Assembly (NCBI GenBank): GCA_035938265.1
Contig: DASZHA010000055.1
Span: 1-18,567, forward strand
DNA from: DASZHA01 sp035938265
GTDB taxonomy: Bacteria; Chloroflexota; Dormibacteria; DASZGP01
Direction: 5' to 3'
Length of the DNA stretch: 18,567 nt
In this document: positions 7,260 to 14,922 of the stretch, in pieces
Layout of the letters: every line of letters starts with the position of its first letter
Position numbering within the stretch: position 1 is the stretch's first letter
Notes under the pieces: generated by a model
What the model was told of the DNA's origin: nothing
Database searches by the model: none
Seen by the model: only the letters and a program-made list of their open reading frames with translations
Position numbers and translations under genes: made by a program

Positions 7260-8312
7260 ATGCCTGCTCCACCCCCAGTCCTAACCCAGCGGCAGCTGAA
7301 CCGGGCACTGCTGGCCCGCCAGATGCTGCTGGAGCGCGCCCGGACATCGGTCCCCAAGGGGCTCGACCGCATGGGTGCGCTGCAGGCGCAGTACGCCCCG
7401 GCGATGTACATCGGGCTCTGGTCGCGCCTCGAGGGCATCCGTCGCGAGGACGTCGACGCCGCCCTCGAGCAACGGACCGCGGTCCAGGGGACGCTCCTCC
7501 GGGGCACCATCCACCTGGTCTCGACCGCCGACTACTGGCCGCTGGCGCTCGCCACCCGCAAAGCGCTGCGCGACTGGTACTCCAGGGTCGCCTGGCACGA
7601 CGACCCCCCGCAGGCCGTCGACGAGGCGGCGGCGCGGGTGCGGGAGATGCTCCGCCAGCGGAGCCCGCAGAGTCGCAAGGAGCTGCAGGGCTCGATGACC
7701 AACGTCATGTGGAACGGGGTCGGGTTCTGGCTCAACCTGCTTCGGGTGCCTCCGTCGGGCACCTGGGCCCGGCGCCGGGCTGACATCTACGCGGCGGCCG
7801 AGGACTGGATCGGTCCGGCTCCCGATGGCCTTGACTTCGACACCGCCCTCGACCACACCGTTACCCGCTACCTGACCGGCTTCGGACCGGCCAGCGCCGC
7901 CGAGATCGCCAACTGGGCGGGTCTCAAGACCGCCTCGGCGGTGGCGCCGGCGCTGGAGCGGCTCCGCCTGGTCCGCTTCCGGGCGGAGAACGGCGACGAG
8001 CTCGTAGACCTGCCGCGGGCGCCCCGGCCCGACCCCGAGACCCCCGCGCCGGTCCGCTTCCTGCCGGTCTGGGATGCCACCCTGCTGGCCCACGCCCGCC
8101 GCGCGCTGGTGCTGCGGGAGGACGACCGGCCGCGGGTCTTCAACATCAAGACGCCGCATTCTGTCAACACCTTCCTGGTCGACGGCCAGGTGGCCGGCAC
8201 CTGGAGGTATGAGAAAGGCCAGGTTGCGCCCTCCCCGTTCCGGACGCTGGATCACCGCACGATGCGCCAGGTCGAGGCGGAGGGCGCGCGGCTGGCCGAG
8301 TTCCACGCGTGA
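7260..8312 (+). CDS. AlkZ-like winged-helix DNA glycosylase (HTH_42 family)
   Basis: This 350-residue protein belongs to the HTH_42 superfamily of tandem winged-helix proteins, which includes AlkZ and YcaQ. Visible signatures are GALQAQYAP (39-47) with the Gln-x-Gln pair Q42/Q44, LLRGTIHLVS (about 79-88) and the later LTGFGPASAAEIANWAGL. In AlkZ-like members the QxQ pair is catalytic, and the enzymes remove bulky alkylated bases or unhook interstrand crosslinks; YcaQ-like members have a different third residue. Members often give self-resistance in clusters for DNA-alkylating natural products, but no such cluster is visible here, so general alkylation repair is more likely. It is the first plus-strand gene after a divergent gap. 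No Shine-Dalgarno precedes the ATG, which suggests a leaderless mRNA. Family is confident; substrate is unknown. Confidence 0.85.
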   Translation: MPAPPPVLTQRQLNRALLARQMLLERARTSVPKGLDRMGALQAQYAPAMYIGLWSRLEGIRREDVDAALEQRTAVQGTLLRGTIHLVSTADYWPLALATRKALRDWYSRVAWHDDPPQAVDEAAARVREMLRQRSPQSRKELQGSMTNVMWNGVGFWLNLLRVPPSGTWARRRADIYAAAEDWIGPAPDGLDFDTALDHTVTRYLTGFGPASAAEIANWAGLKTASAVAPALERLRLVRFRAENGDELVDLPRAPRPDPETPAPVRFLPVWDATLLAHARRALVLREDDRPRVFNIKTPHSVNTFLVDGQVAGTWRYEKGQVAPSPFRTLDHRTMRQVEAEGARLAEFHA

Positions 8313-8348
8313 CCTCGAGGAGCGCCGAGCGCACACACCGAGCGGCTT

Positions 8349-8358
8349 AGCTTAAGCT
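8349..8358. promoter_or_regulatory. Palindrome AGCTTAAGCT upstream of the FkbM gene
   Basis: This perfect 10-base palindrome lies 11 bases before the ATG at 8370, inside an AT-richer patch of an otherwise GC-rich 57-base gap. It could be part of a -10 region (TAAGCT) or a small operator for the low-GC methyltransferase gene. One short palindrome can arise by chance. Confidence 0.22.
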
Positions 8359-8369
8359 CTCACGTCGTC

Positions 8370-9314
8370 ATGGCATTCAAGCCACTGAAGCGGCTGGCTC
8401 GTCGAGTCCTGTCTCTTCGACCGGTTTCCAGGGTCACAACGGACATCCTTCTCCCGCTAGCGCCATGGCTTGGACAGGATTTCGTGCGAAAATTTCCTGT
8501 CTCGCGCCGGGTCAGGATTCGATCAGCGAGAACCGGATTCAGCTTCATAGTCGAAACCCGAGCCGATGATATGTCCGTGCCCCTATTCTGGTCTGGCCTG
8601 GATGCGTGGGATCCACCGCTGGCACAGGTACTCCAAGCGCTTGCGCCCCATGTCTCAGCGTTTGTCGACGTGGGTGCAAACGTCGGCATAGTTTCGTTAG
8701 TGGTTGCCGGGTGCAACCCCGTGGCCGAGGTGCACGCGTTCGAGCCCGTGCCGTTGATCCGGGAGCGGCTCCTGCACAACCTGAAGCTCAATGGGGCCGA
8801 CCGCGTTCATGTGCACGGCCAGGCAGTCGGGGCTCATGAATCGTCGGCGTTGATCAATGTCCCATTGCAGGACTTCCCGAGCGACGCGTCGATGCTATCG
8901 CGCACCTGGGTCGAGACCCACCCGGTCCGAGTGGACGTGACGACCCTCGATGCATTCGCCAGGACAGCTAACCTGACCTCGGTTCAGGTCATCAAGATCG
9001 ATACCGAGGGCACCGAACACGAGGTAATTGAGGGGGGTGCCTGGCTCGTCGGCCGCGATCGACCGGTGATCATAGCCGAGGTTCTGCACCGGTTGCCCGC
9101 TGAACAGAAACTGGGCCCGCTACTCGCTGGCCTCGGCTACCGGGCATGGCACATGACGCCGCTCGGGTTGCGTCCAGTGGAAGTCGTCACAGGCGACCCG
9201 CTCTATCGCGATCTCAATTACCTGTTCATCCATTCGGAGAAGTCGGTCGAGGTGCTCGCGGACCTCAGGAAGTCGATACCTGTGCTTAGCCGCAGTCGCG
9301 ATCGGGAGGTATGA
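8370..9314 (+). CDS. FkbM-family SAM-dependent methyltransferase
   Basis: This 314-residue protein has the FkbM-type methyltransferase domain at about 95-250. It contains the SAM motif DVGANVG (100-106), the acidic-loop segment FEPVP (124-128) and the KIDTEG motif (209-214). Family members O-methylate sugars or polyketide hydroxyls, so a glycan or glycolipid substrate is plausible; none can be named here. The N-terminal 60 residues are basic and of unclear role. Base composition differs from the neighbours: hand counts of 60-base samples give about 55-57% GC at 8461-8520 and 8641-8700, against about 77% at 7621-7680. That suggests recent acquisition. Its stop overlaps the next gene's ATG by four bases (ATGA). 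No Shine-Dalgarno is visible. Confidence 0.88.
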   Translation: MAFKPLKRLARRVLSLRPVSRVTTDILLPLAPWLGQDFVRKFPVSRRVRIRSARTGFSFIVETRADDMSVPLFWSGLDAWDPPLAQVLQALAPHVSAFVDVGANVGIVSLVVAGCNPVAEVHAFEPVPLIRERLLHNLKLNGADRVHVHGQAVGAHESSALINVPLQDFPSDASMLSRTWVETHPVRVDVTTLDAFARTANLTSVQVIKIDTEGTEHEVIEGGAWLVGRDRPVIIAEVLHRLPAEQKLGPLLAGLGYRAWHMTPLGLRPVEVVTGDPLYRDLNYLFIHSEKSVEVLADLRKSIPVLSRSRDREV

Positions 9315-9991
9315 GAGTGGAGCTTTCTCGCAGGATGGCCGGCATCGCCGGCCTGGTGTTCGTGGTGCTGTCCGTGGTCATAGGCGTGACCGCGCCCATC
9401 CTCCCAACCCTTACGGCGTCGGGCTCGGAGATCGTCAGCTACTTTGCCAACAACCAGACCGGCTTCCTGGTCGGCAACTACCTGGGCGCGGTGGCGCTGC
9501 TGCCCGGCTTCCTGGTGGTTGCCTACCTCACCGCCCAGATCCGGGCTGGGGAGCCCGACGGTGGCAGCCTCTGGGTGCTGGTAGTCGTGTCCAACACCGT
9601 TGCCTTCGCCTCAGCGATGGTCATCTTTGTGCTGTTGCAGACCGCCGCTGTCGTGGCGCCCGGCGCGCCGCCGCAGACCGCCAAGGCGTTTTCGGATGCC
9701 GGCAACATGGCCTTTGCCTTCTTCTTCCTGCCGATGGGCGCGGCAGTGGGATCGATGGCCTGGGGATTCCTGGCGACCAGGACCATGGCAGGTTGGGTGG
9801 CATGGCTGGGGCTGGGGGCTGCTGTGATCCAGCTCGTGGGGAGCCTGGGAACTGTGATTGTCACCGGACCTGTGGCGGCAGGCGGAATCGCGACCCTGGC
9901 GGCGTTTGTCGCCTTTATCGCCTGGTTCGCGCTCGTCAGTGTTGTGCTCTTGGTACGACCAGCGCCGGCGGCGCGCGTCCCTTCGGGCTAG
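9311..9991 (+). CDS. Multi-pass membrane protein of unknown function
   Basis: This 226-residue protein has about six hydrophobic segments, near residues 9-32, 52-75, 85-112, 128-150, 160-180 and 190-215. The layout (Arg-rich N-terminus, then a first helix and a loop with SEIVSYFANNQ) resembles the DUF4386 type of small membrane proteins. I see no catalytic motif or metal-binding cluster, so no function is claimed. The ATG overlaps the FkbM stop by four bases (ATGA), so the two are translationally coupled despite their different GC content; a sample at 9601-9660 is about 63% GC by hand count. Its TAG stop is interlocked with the stop of the convergent ubiE gene. Confidence 0.75.
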   Translation: MRVELSRRMAGIAGLVFVVLSVVIGVTAPILPTLTASGSEIVSYFANNQTGFLVGNYLGAVALLPGFLVVAYLTAQIRAGEPDGGSLWVLVVVSNTVAFASAMVIFVLLQTAAVVAPGAPPQTAKAFSDAGNMAFAFFFLPMGAAVGSMAWGFLATRTMAGWVAWLGLGAAVIQLVGSLGTVIVTGPVAAGGIATLAAFVAFIAWFALVSVVLLVRPAPAARVPSG

Positions 9992-10692
9992 CGCCCGGGG
10001 CTTCGCCCCACCAGCATCGCCACCGTCCCCAGGTTGAGGTGGCGCAGCTCGACGCCGACCCAGCCCGCCTCCACAGCCACTCGGATCAGCTCCTCGGGCG
10101 CGAGGAACGCCTCGATGCTGCTGCTCAGGTAGCGGTAGGCGTCCCGGTCGCCGGTGATCCAGCCGCCGACAACCGGCAGCACCTTCTCCAGGTAGAGCCG
10201 GTAGCCCGTCCCGAAGGCCCCTCTGGGTGGGTGGAGGAACTCCAGCACCACCAGGCCCCCACCACCGCGCACCACGCGCGCCATCTCGCGAACGCCGCGA
10301 CCGCGGTCGCTGAGGTTGCGTAGGCCGAAGGCGATGGTGGCGGCGTCGAAGGCTCCCTCGCCGAACGGCAGGGCCAGGGCGTCGGCCCTCTGCCATTCGA
10401 TCGCGGGTGAGAGGTGGGCAGCGACCGCCAGCATCTCCGGGCTGAAGTCGGCGCCCACCACCCGTCCCGCGGGGCCGACCAGCCGGGCCAGCTCGACCGC
10501 CAGCCGGCCGGTGCCACAGGCGACGTCGAGGGCCGCCTGGCCCGGCTGCAGGCGGGTTGCGCGAGCCGCCTTTCGCCGCCAGGCGGCGTCGCGGCCGAAG
10601 CTGATCACGGTGTTGGCCAGGTCGTAACGTCGCGCGATCCGTCCGAACAGCGCCTGGACCCTCTCCGGGTCCTGGGCGGGCCGGCTTGCCAT
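9988..10692 (-). CDS. menG: Demethylmenaquinone methyltransferase UbiE/MenG
   Basis: This 234-residue protein (from the ATG at 10692) has the class I SAM fold and UbiE/MenG signatures: LFGRIARRYDLANTVISFG near the N-terminus, motif I DVACGTG (56-62), ADFSPEML (81-88), FGLRNLSD (122-129), GGGGLVVLEFLHPP (143-156) and RYLSSSIEAF (187-196). It would C-methylate demethylmenaquinone, the last step of menaquinone synthesis. The length fits the family (about 230-250). Other in-frame starts are 10704 and 10773; the latter overlaps the divergent gene and adds an unrelated tail, so it is unlikely. The gene faces away from a MenA-type fusion across 7-19 bases, which supports a menaquinone role over ubiquinone. 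Its stop shares the palindrome CTAG with the convergent gene. Confidence 0.88.
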   Translation of the reverse strand: MASRPAQDPERVQALFGRIARRYDLANTVISFGRDAAWRRKAARATRLQPGQAALDVACGTGRLAVELARLVGPAGRVVGADFSPEMLAVAAHLSPAIEWQRADALALPFGEGAFDAATIAFGLRNLSDRGRGVREMARVVRGGGGLVVLEFLHPPRGAFGTGYRLYLEKVLPVVGGWITGDRDAYRYLSSSIEAFLAPEELIRVAVEAGWVGVELRHLNLGTVAMLVGRSPGR

Positions 10693-10701
10693 GTCTGCAA
10701 C

Positions 10702-10709
10702 CATATAGG
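10702..10709. promoter_or_regulatory. Possible two-way -10 element between menG and the fusion gene
   Basis: The only AT-rich patch in this divergent gap is CATATAGG, read as TATAGG on the plus strand and TATATG on the minus strand. On the minus strand a start about seven bases downstream would fall near 10695, giving an almost leaderless menG mRNA from the ATG at 10692. On the plus strand the expected start falls just inside the fusion gene, which fits less well. No -35 box is convincing. Confidence 0.25.
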
Positions 10710-10711
10710 CG

Positions 10712-12697
10712 ATGCCGTCATTGGCGAAGCAGGTTGGGTTGGGACTGGCGGCCCGTGGCGACGTGGCCGACACCGTCGACTGGGCGCGGCGCGCCGAGGA
10801 CCTGGGCCTGGAATCGGTCTGGGTCCACGACAGCTACTTCGAGCGTGACCCCATCACCTTCCTGGCGGCGATGGCGCGGGCAACCTCGTCGATCCGCCTT
10901 GGCGCCGGCGCCCTCAACCCTTACACCCGGCATTCCTTCGTGGTCGCCACCACGATGGCCTCCCTCGATGACATCGCCCCGGGGCGGATGTCACTGGCGC
11001 TGGGCAGCGGCCTGCCCCTTCGCCTGATGCAGATGGCGATCCCCCACGAGGACGCCCCGACGCATGTCGGCCGTGCCATCGACGACATCCGCAGCCTGTG
11101 GCGCGGGGAGCGGCTGGTGCTCAACGACAAGGTGCCCCCGCTGGTGCCGATGTTCCCGCCACCCAGGCGCATTCCCATCTACGTCGCGGCCTACACCAAG
11201 CCCTACCTGCGGCTCGCGGGCGAGAAGGCCGACGGCTACCTCGCCCGCCCGATGGAGTCGCTGCCCGCCTTCAGCCTGATGCGCGAGGGGGTGCTGGCGT
11301 CGGCCGACGAGCACGGCCGCCCCGCCACCGACATCGACTTCCGCGGCTACCTGCTCACCTACGTCGCCGACTCGCGCCGCGAGGCGCTCAACCGGGCCAA
11401 GCGCGAGCCCTTTGTCATATACATGGTGTCGATCCTCAGCGACGCCTCGCTGCGCCGCGCCGGGTTCCCCGCCGACCTGCGCGACAAGGTCAACGGCCTA
11501 TGGCGGGCGGAGCAGTACCACGAGGCGGCGGAGGCCATCCCGGACGAGCTGCTCGAGGCTTTCGTGCTGGTCGGCACCCGCGACGACGTCGCCCGCCGCG
11601 CCGAGGAGTACCACGCCGCTGGGATGGATGTCCCCCTGCTGCAACCGGTGGTGCAGGACGAGGACCAGGTCCGCGCCGTCCTCGATGCCTGTGTGCTGTA
11701 CGGGTCTGGCGTCACCCGCGCCAGCGGCCAGGTCGTGGCGAGGGCGGCGGTCGATGCACCGGCGGCGGCAAGGGGCGACACCGCCTGGCAGCGCCTCCGG
11801 GCGCGAGCCGCGGGCGTCTACGAGATAACCCGCCCCTTCAGCTTCACCGCCTCGCTTCTGCCGATCACCGCCGCGGGCGCCTTCGCCTGGACCCAGGGTC
11901 AGGCAGAGCTCCTGCCCTGGCTGGCGGCGCTGGTCGGCGGGCTGGCGCTGCACGCCGGCACCAATGTCATCAACGAGATCTATGACGTGCGCCACGGCAT
12001 CGACTCCATCACCTCGCCACGCGCCAGCCACGCCATCGTCAACGGCGGCGTCAGCGAACGCGGCGCCTTTGGCATCGCCTATGCGCTCTTCGCCATCAGC
12101 GCGCTGGTGGGCGTCTACCTGACCCTGGTGCGGGGCCCGCTGATCCTCGTCCTCGGGGTGCTGGGCCTGTTGGGCGGGTACTTCTACACCGCGCCGCCGT
12201 TCCACTACAAGTACCGCGCCCTCGGCGTACCCCTGGTCTTCCTACAGATGGGCGTGCTGATGACGGTGGGCGCCTACTTCGCGGCCACCGGCGGGTTCGA
12301 CTGGCGGCTGCTGGCCCTGGCCGCCCCGATCGGGCTGCTGGTGGCGGCCATCCTCCACGGCAACGAGTGGCGCGACATGGCCGAGGACACCCGGCTCGGC
12401 TTCAGCACCCTTTCGGCACGGATCGGCAAGGTGTTGGCGTTCAGGGGATACGTCGCCCTGGTCGTCGGCACGTACATGGTGCTGGCGATCGCGGTCATCG
12501 CGGGCTGGCTGCCGACACCAACCCTCCTGGCGGTCCTCAGCCTGCCGGCGGCGGTGCTCCTGGTCCAGGCCGCGGAGCGGGGCGCGGGGGGCAGCCTCGG
12601 CGAGATCAACATGATCGACATGGCCACCGCCCGCCTGCACGCCATCTTCGGCGTCCTCTTGATCCTCGGTCTGATCGTCGCCCACCTGGTGGCGTGA
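10712..12697 (+). CDS. Fusion of luciferase-like oxidoreductase and MenA-type prenyltransferase
   Basis: This 661-residue protein has two domains. Residues 1 to about 330 are a luciferase-like (LLM) TIM-barrel domain of the F420-dependent or flavin class: VGLGLAARGDVADTVDWARRAE at the start, GAGALNPYTRH (65-74), DDIAPGRMSLALGSG (86-100) and VLVGTRDDVARR near 286. After a linker (about 335-365), residues 366-661 form a membrane UbiA-family domain with about eight to nine helices. Its motif I is NEIYDVRHGID (421-431) and motif II NEWRDMAEDTRLGFSTLSARIG (551-572), plus YFYTAPPF near 490. The G before the last Asp and the RD-xxx-D-xxx-G-xx-TL pattern are MenA-like (dihydroxynaphthoate prenyltransferase). 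Both motifs have Glu where Asp or Asn is usual. Divergent menG supports a menaquinone role. The redox substrate is unknown. Confidence 0.85.
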   Translation: MPSLAKQVGLGLAARGDVADTVDWARRAEDLGLESVWVHDSYFERDPITFLAAMARATSSIRLGAGALNPYTRHSFVVATTMASLDDIAPGRMSLALGSGLPLRLMQMAIPHEDAPTHVGRAIDDIRSLWRGERLVLNDKVPPLVPMFPPPRRIPIYVAAYTKPYLRLAGEKADGYLARPMESLPAFSLMREGVLASADEHGRPATDIDFRGYLLTYVADSRREALNRAKREPFVIYMVSILSDASLRRAGFPADLRDKVNGLWRAEQYHEAAEAIPDELLEAFVLVGTRDDVARRAEEYHAAGMDVPLLQPVVQDEDQVRAVLDACVLYGSGVTRASGQVVARAAVDAPAAARGDTAWQRLRARAAGVYEITRPFSFTASLLPITAAGAFAWTQGQAELLPWLAALVGGLALHAGTNVINEIYDVRHGIDSITSPRASHAIVNGGVSERGAFGIAYALFAISALVGVYLTLVRGPLILVLGVLGLLGGYFYTAPPFHYKYRALGVPLVFLQMGVLMTVGAYFAATGGFDWRLLALAAPIGLLVAAILHGNEWRDMAEDTRLGFSTLSARIGKVLAFRGYVALVVGTYMVLAIAVIAGWLPTPTLLAVLSLPAAVLLVQAAERGAGGSLGEINMIDMATARLHAIFGVLLILGLIVAHLVA

Positions 12698-13320
12698 TCG
12701 AGCAACGCATCCGCGGCCGCGACTTCGCGGTGGGCCTGGCCGCGGCGACCGTCATATGGACCCTTGCCTTCCGGGGCAAGTCCCACTTCTGGGAGAGGAT
12801 GACCGCCGGCGTCGGTGCCCTCGGCGCTTTCGCGCTCTATGCCAACCCGTCGCTGCGAAAGGTCCGTCCACGGCCCAGGGACATCGCCACCGGGCTGGCC
12901 AGCGCGGGTGCCCTCTACGGCGTCTTCCAGGTCGGCGACCGGTTTGCCCGGCGGGTCATGCCCAACGGCGCTGCCGACATCGACGACGTCTACCGGCGGC
13001 GCCAGCTGGCATCGACCACCTTCATCGCGCCGGCGCTGGGGCTGGTGATCGCACCCGGCGAGGAGCTCTTCTGGCGCGGCCTGGTCAACGGCTACCTCGC
13101 CCAGGAGCTGGGCCCCACCCTGGGTAACGCCACCGGGGCGGTCATCTACGGAGGCATCCACCTGGTTAGCGGCAACCTCACCCTGACCGGAGCGGCCGGG
13201 ATCGCCGGCGCCTTCTGGAGCCTGCAGTACCTTTTCGAGGGGAGCCTGGCGGCGCTGATCGTCAGCCACGTCACCTGGGACATCTGGATCTTCCTGGTCC
13301 AGCCGACGCTGGCTCCTTAG
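12694..13320 (+). CDS. CPBP-family intramembrane metalloprotease (CAAX/Abi type)
   Basis: This 208-residue membrane protein has the CPBP (CAAX protease and bacteriocin-processing, also called Abi) signature. Motif 1 is EELFWR (123-128, the EExxxR pattern), motif 2 YGGIH (152-156, with Tyr in the usual Phe place) and motif 3 HVTWD (192-196, HxxxD). The Glu and His residues would bind zinc within the membrane. Substrates of bacterial CPBP proteins are mostly unknown; roles include prenyl-protein processing and self-immunity. The GTG start overlaps the TGA of the prenyltransferase fusion by four bases, so the two are coupled. A link to prenyl chemistry is tempting but inferred. The longer upstream open frame would overlap the fusion gene and is not used. 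Confidence 0.85.
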   Translation: MIEQRIRGRDFAVGLAAATVIWTLAFRGKSHFWERMTAGVGALGAFALYANPSLRKVRPRPRDIATGLASAGALYGVFQVGDRFARRVMPNGAADIDDVYRRRQLASTTFIAPALGLVIAPGEELFWRGLVNGYLAQELGPTLGNATGAVIYGGIHLVSGNLTLTGAAGIAGAFWSLQYLFEGSLAALIVSHVTWDIWIFLVQPTLAP

Positions 13321-13327
13321 CGCACGG

Positions 13328-14905
13328 TCACCAGGCGTCGACGTAGCGTCGTCGGCCGGGGTCGCGGGGCGCGCGGCCTCCGGCCTCCATCAGCACCCTG
13401 GTGGCGATGTCGCGGGTCTCGGCGGGGTCGATGACGTCGTCGATCTCGAAGTACGTCGCCATGTTGAGCGCCTTGCCCATCTCGTAGGCCGCCGCCACCA
13501 TCTGGTCGAACGCGGCCTGGCGCTCGTCCTCGCCGGCGATGGCGTCGAGCTCCTTCTTGTAGGCCAGCTTCACGGCGCCCTCGAGGCCCATCCCGCCAAA
13601 CTCGCCGCTGGGCCAGGCGACCGTCATCAGGGCGGCATGGAAGCTGCCGCCGGCCATCGCCTGGGCGCCAAGCCCGTACCCTTTGCGCAGCACCACCGTC
13701 ATGTACGGAACCGTCAGGGCGGCGCCGGCGAGGAAGAGCCGGCTGGCGTGCCGGACCAGGCCGGTGGCCTCGGCGTCGGGCCCCACCATGATCCCGGGAC
13801 AGTCGCACAGGAAGAGGACAGGGATGCCGAACGCCTCGCACAGCTGCAGGAAGCGCGCGCCCTTGTCGGCGCCGTCGCTGGTGATGGCGCCGGCCAGGTG
13901 CATCGGGTTGTTGGCCACGACGCCGACGGGCCTGCCTCCGATCCGCGCCAGCGCCGTCACCATGCCACGGCCAAAGCGGGGGCGCAGCTCGAGGGCACTG
14001 CCCGTGTCGGCGAGGATGTCGATGGCCCGGTGGACGTCGTAGGCGCGGCGCCGGTTCTCAGGCACGACCTCGCGCAGCGCCGCCTGGTCGGGCGCCTCCC
14101 ACGCCGCGACCGGCCCCTGGAAGTAGGAGAGCGCCTGCTTGGCCAGGCGCACCGCGTCGGCCTCATCGGCGGCAGCGACGTCGACGACGCCGTTGCTGAC
14201 CTGCATCTCCAGCGGCCCGACGGCATCGGGCTCCACCACGCCCAGGCCGCCGCCCTCGATCATCGCGGGGCCACCCATGCCGATGCTGGCTTCGGGCGTG
14301 GCGATGGTGATGTCGCAGGAGCCGAAGAGCACGGCGTTGCCGGCAAAGCAGCGACCTGAGGCGATACCGATCCGCGGCACCAGCCCCGAGAGGCGAGCCC
14401 AGAGGGCGAAGGCCATAGTGTCGAGGCCGGCGACCATGGCGTGGTCGGTATCGCCCGGGCGACCGCCGCCGCCCTCGGTGAAGAATACCGTCGGCAGCCG
14501 CAATCGCTCGCTGACATCGAAGATCCGGTCCTTCTTCTTGTGGCCCATCATCCCCTGGGTCCCCGCCAGCACGGTGTAGTCGTAGGAGAGAACGGCACAG
14601 TCGGCGCGGTCGGCGCCCACCAGGTCGGAGTTGACGCGGGCCAGACCCCCGACCAGCCCATCCGCCGGGGTCCGCGCGATCAGGTCGGCGATGTCCCGGC
14701 GGGCCCGCTGGGCGGCGATGGCCAGGGCGCCGTACTCGACGAAGCTGCCGGGGTCGACGAGGTCCTCGACATTCTCGCGGGCGGTGCGCCGGCCCCTTCC
14801 GTGGCGCTGTTCCACCACCTCTCCCCTACCCTCGTCCCGCGTGGCGGCGCGGCGGCGCCGGGCCTCGTCGAGGTCGGCGCGCGGGGTCTGGTCGCCTGCC
14901 GTCAT
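13328..14905 (-). CDS. Acyl-CoA carboxylase carboxyltransferase subunit (MmdA/PccB-like)
   Basis: This 525-residue protein has the two crotonase-like halves of a carboxyltransferase. The N half includes GHKKKDRIFDVSERLRLPTVFF and the oxyanion-hole region EGGGGRPGD (144-152), where propionyl-CoA enzymes have SGGARIQEG. The C half includes PVLFLCDCPGIMVGPDAE, GGSFHAALMT and FGGMGLEGAVKLAYKKE. Family members move carboxyl groups between biotin and acyl-CoA such as propionyl-CoA. No biotin carboxylase or biotin carrier gene is in the window, so partners must be elsewhere, or this is a divergent, perhaps decarboxylating or non-biotin enzyme. It starts 17 bases after an R2-like oxidase gene, in one operon. 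Substrate is not predicted. Its stop is seven bases from the convergent CPBP gene. Confidence 0.85.
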   Translation of the reverse strand: MTAGDQTPRADLDEARRRRAATRDEGRGEVVEQRHGRGRRTARENVEDLVDPGSFVEYGALAIAAQRARRDIADLIARTPADGLVGGLARVNSDLVGADRADCAVLSYDYTVLAGTQGMMGHKKKDRIFDVSERLRLPTVFFTEGGGGRPGDTDHAMVAGLDTMAFALWARLSGLVPRIGIASGRCFAGNAVLFGSCDITIATPEASIGMGGPAMIEGGGLGVVEPDAVGPLEMQVSNGVVDVAAADEADAVRLAKQALSYFQGPVAAWEAPDQAALREVVPENRRRAYDVHRAIDILADTGSALELRPRFGRGMVTALARIGGRPVGVVANNPMHLAGAITSDGADKGARFLQLCEAFGIPVLFLCDCPGIMVGPDAEATGLVRHASRLFLAGAALTVPYMTVVLRKGYGLGAQAMAGGSFHAALMTVAWPSGEFGGMGLEGAVKLAYKKELDAIAGEDERQAAFDQMVAAAYEMGKALNMATYFEIDDVIDPAETRDIATRVLMEAGGRAPRDPGRRRYVDAW

Positions 14906-14922
14906 GCGGAGGGGTGCCTCGG

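Noticed and set aside
12367..12693. N-terminal extension of the CPBP protease
   Set aside because: The extra 109 codons lie wholly within the fusion gene in another frame and are Arg/Pro/Gly-rich. The GTG overlapping the fusion stop is a standard coupled start.
12274..13269. Minus-strand open frame opposite the fusion gene and CPBP gene
   Set aside because: No domain seen; it overlaps two well-supported plus-strand genes and has low-complexity composition.
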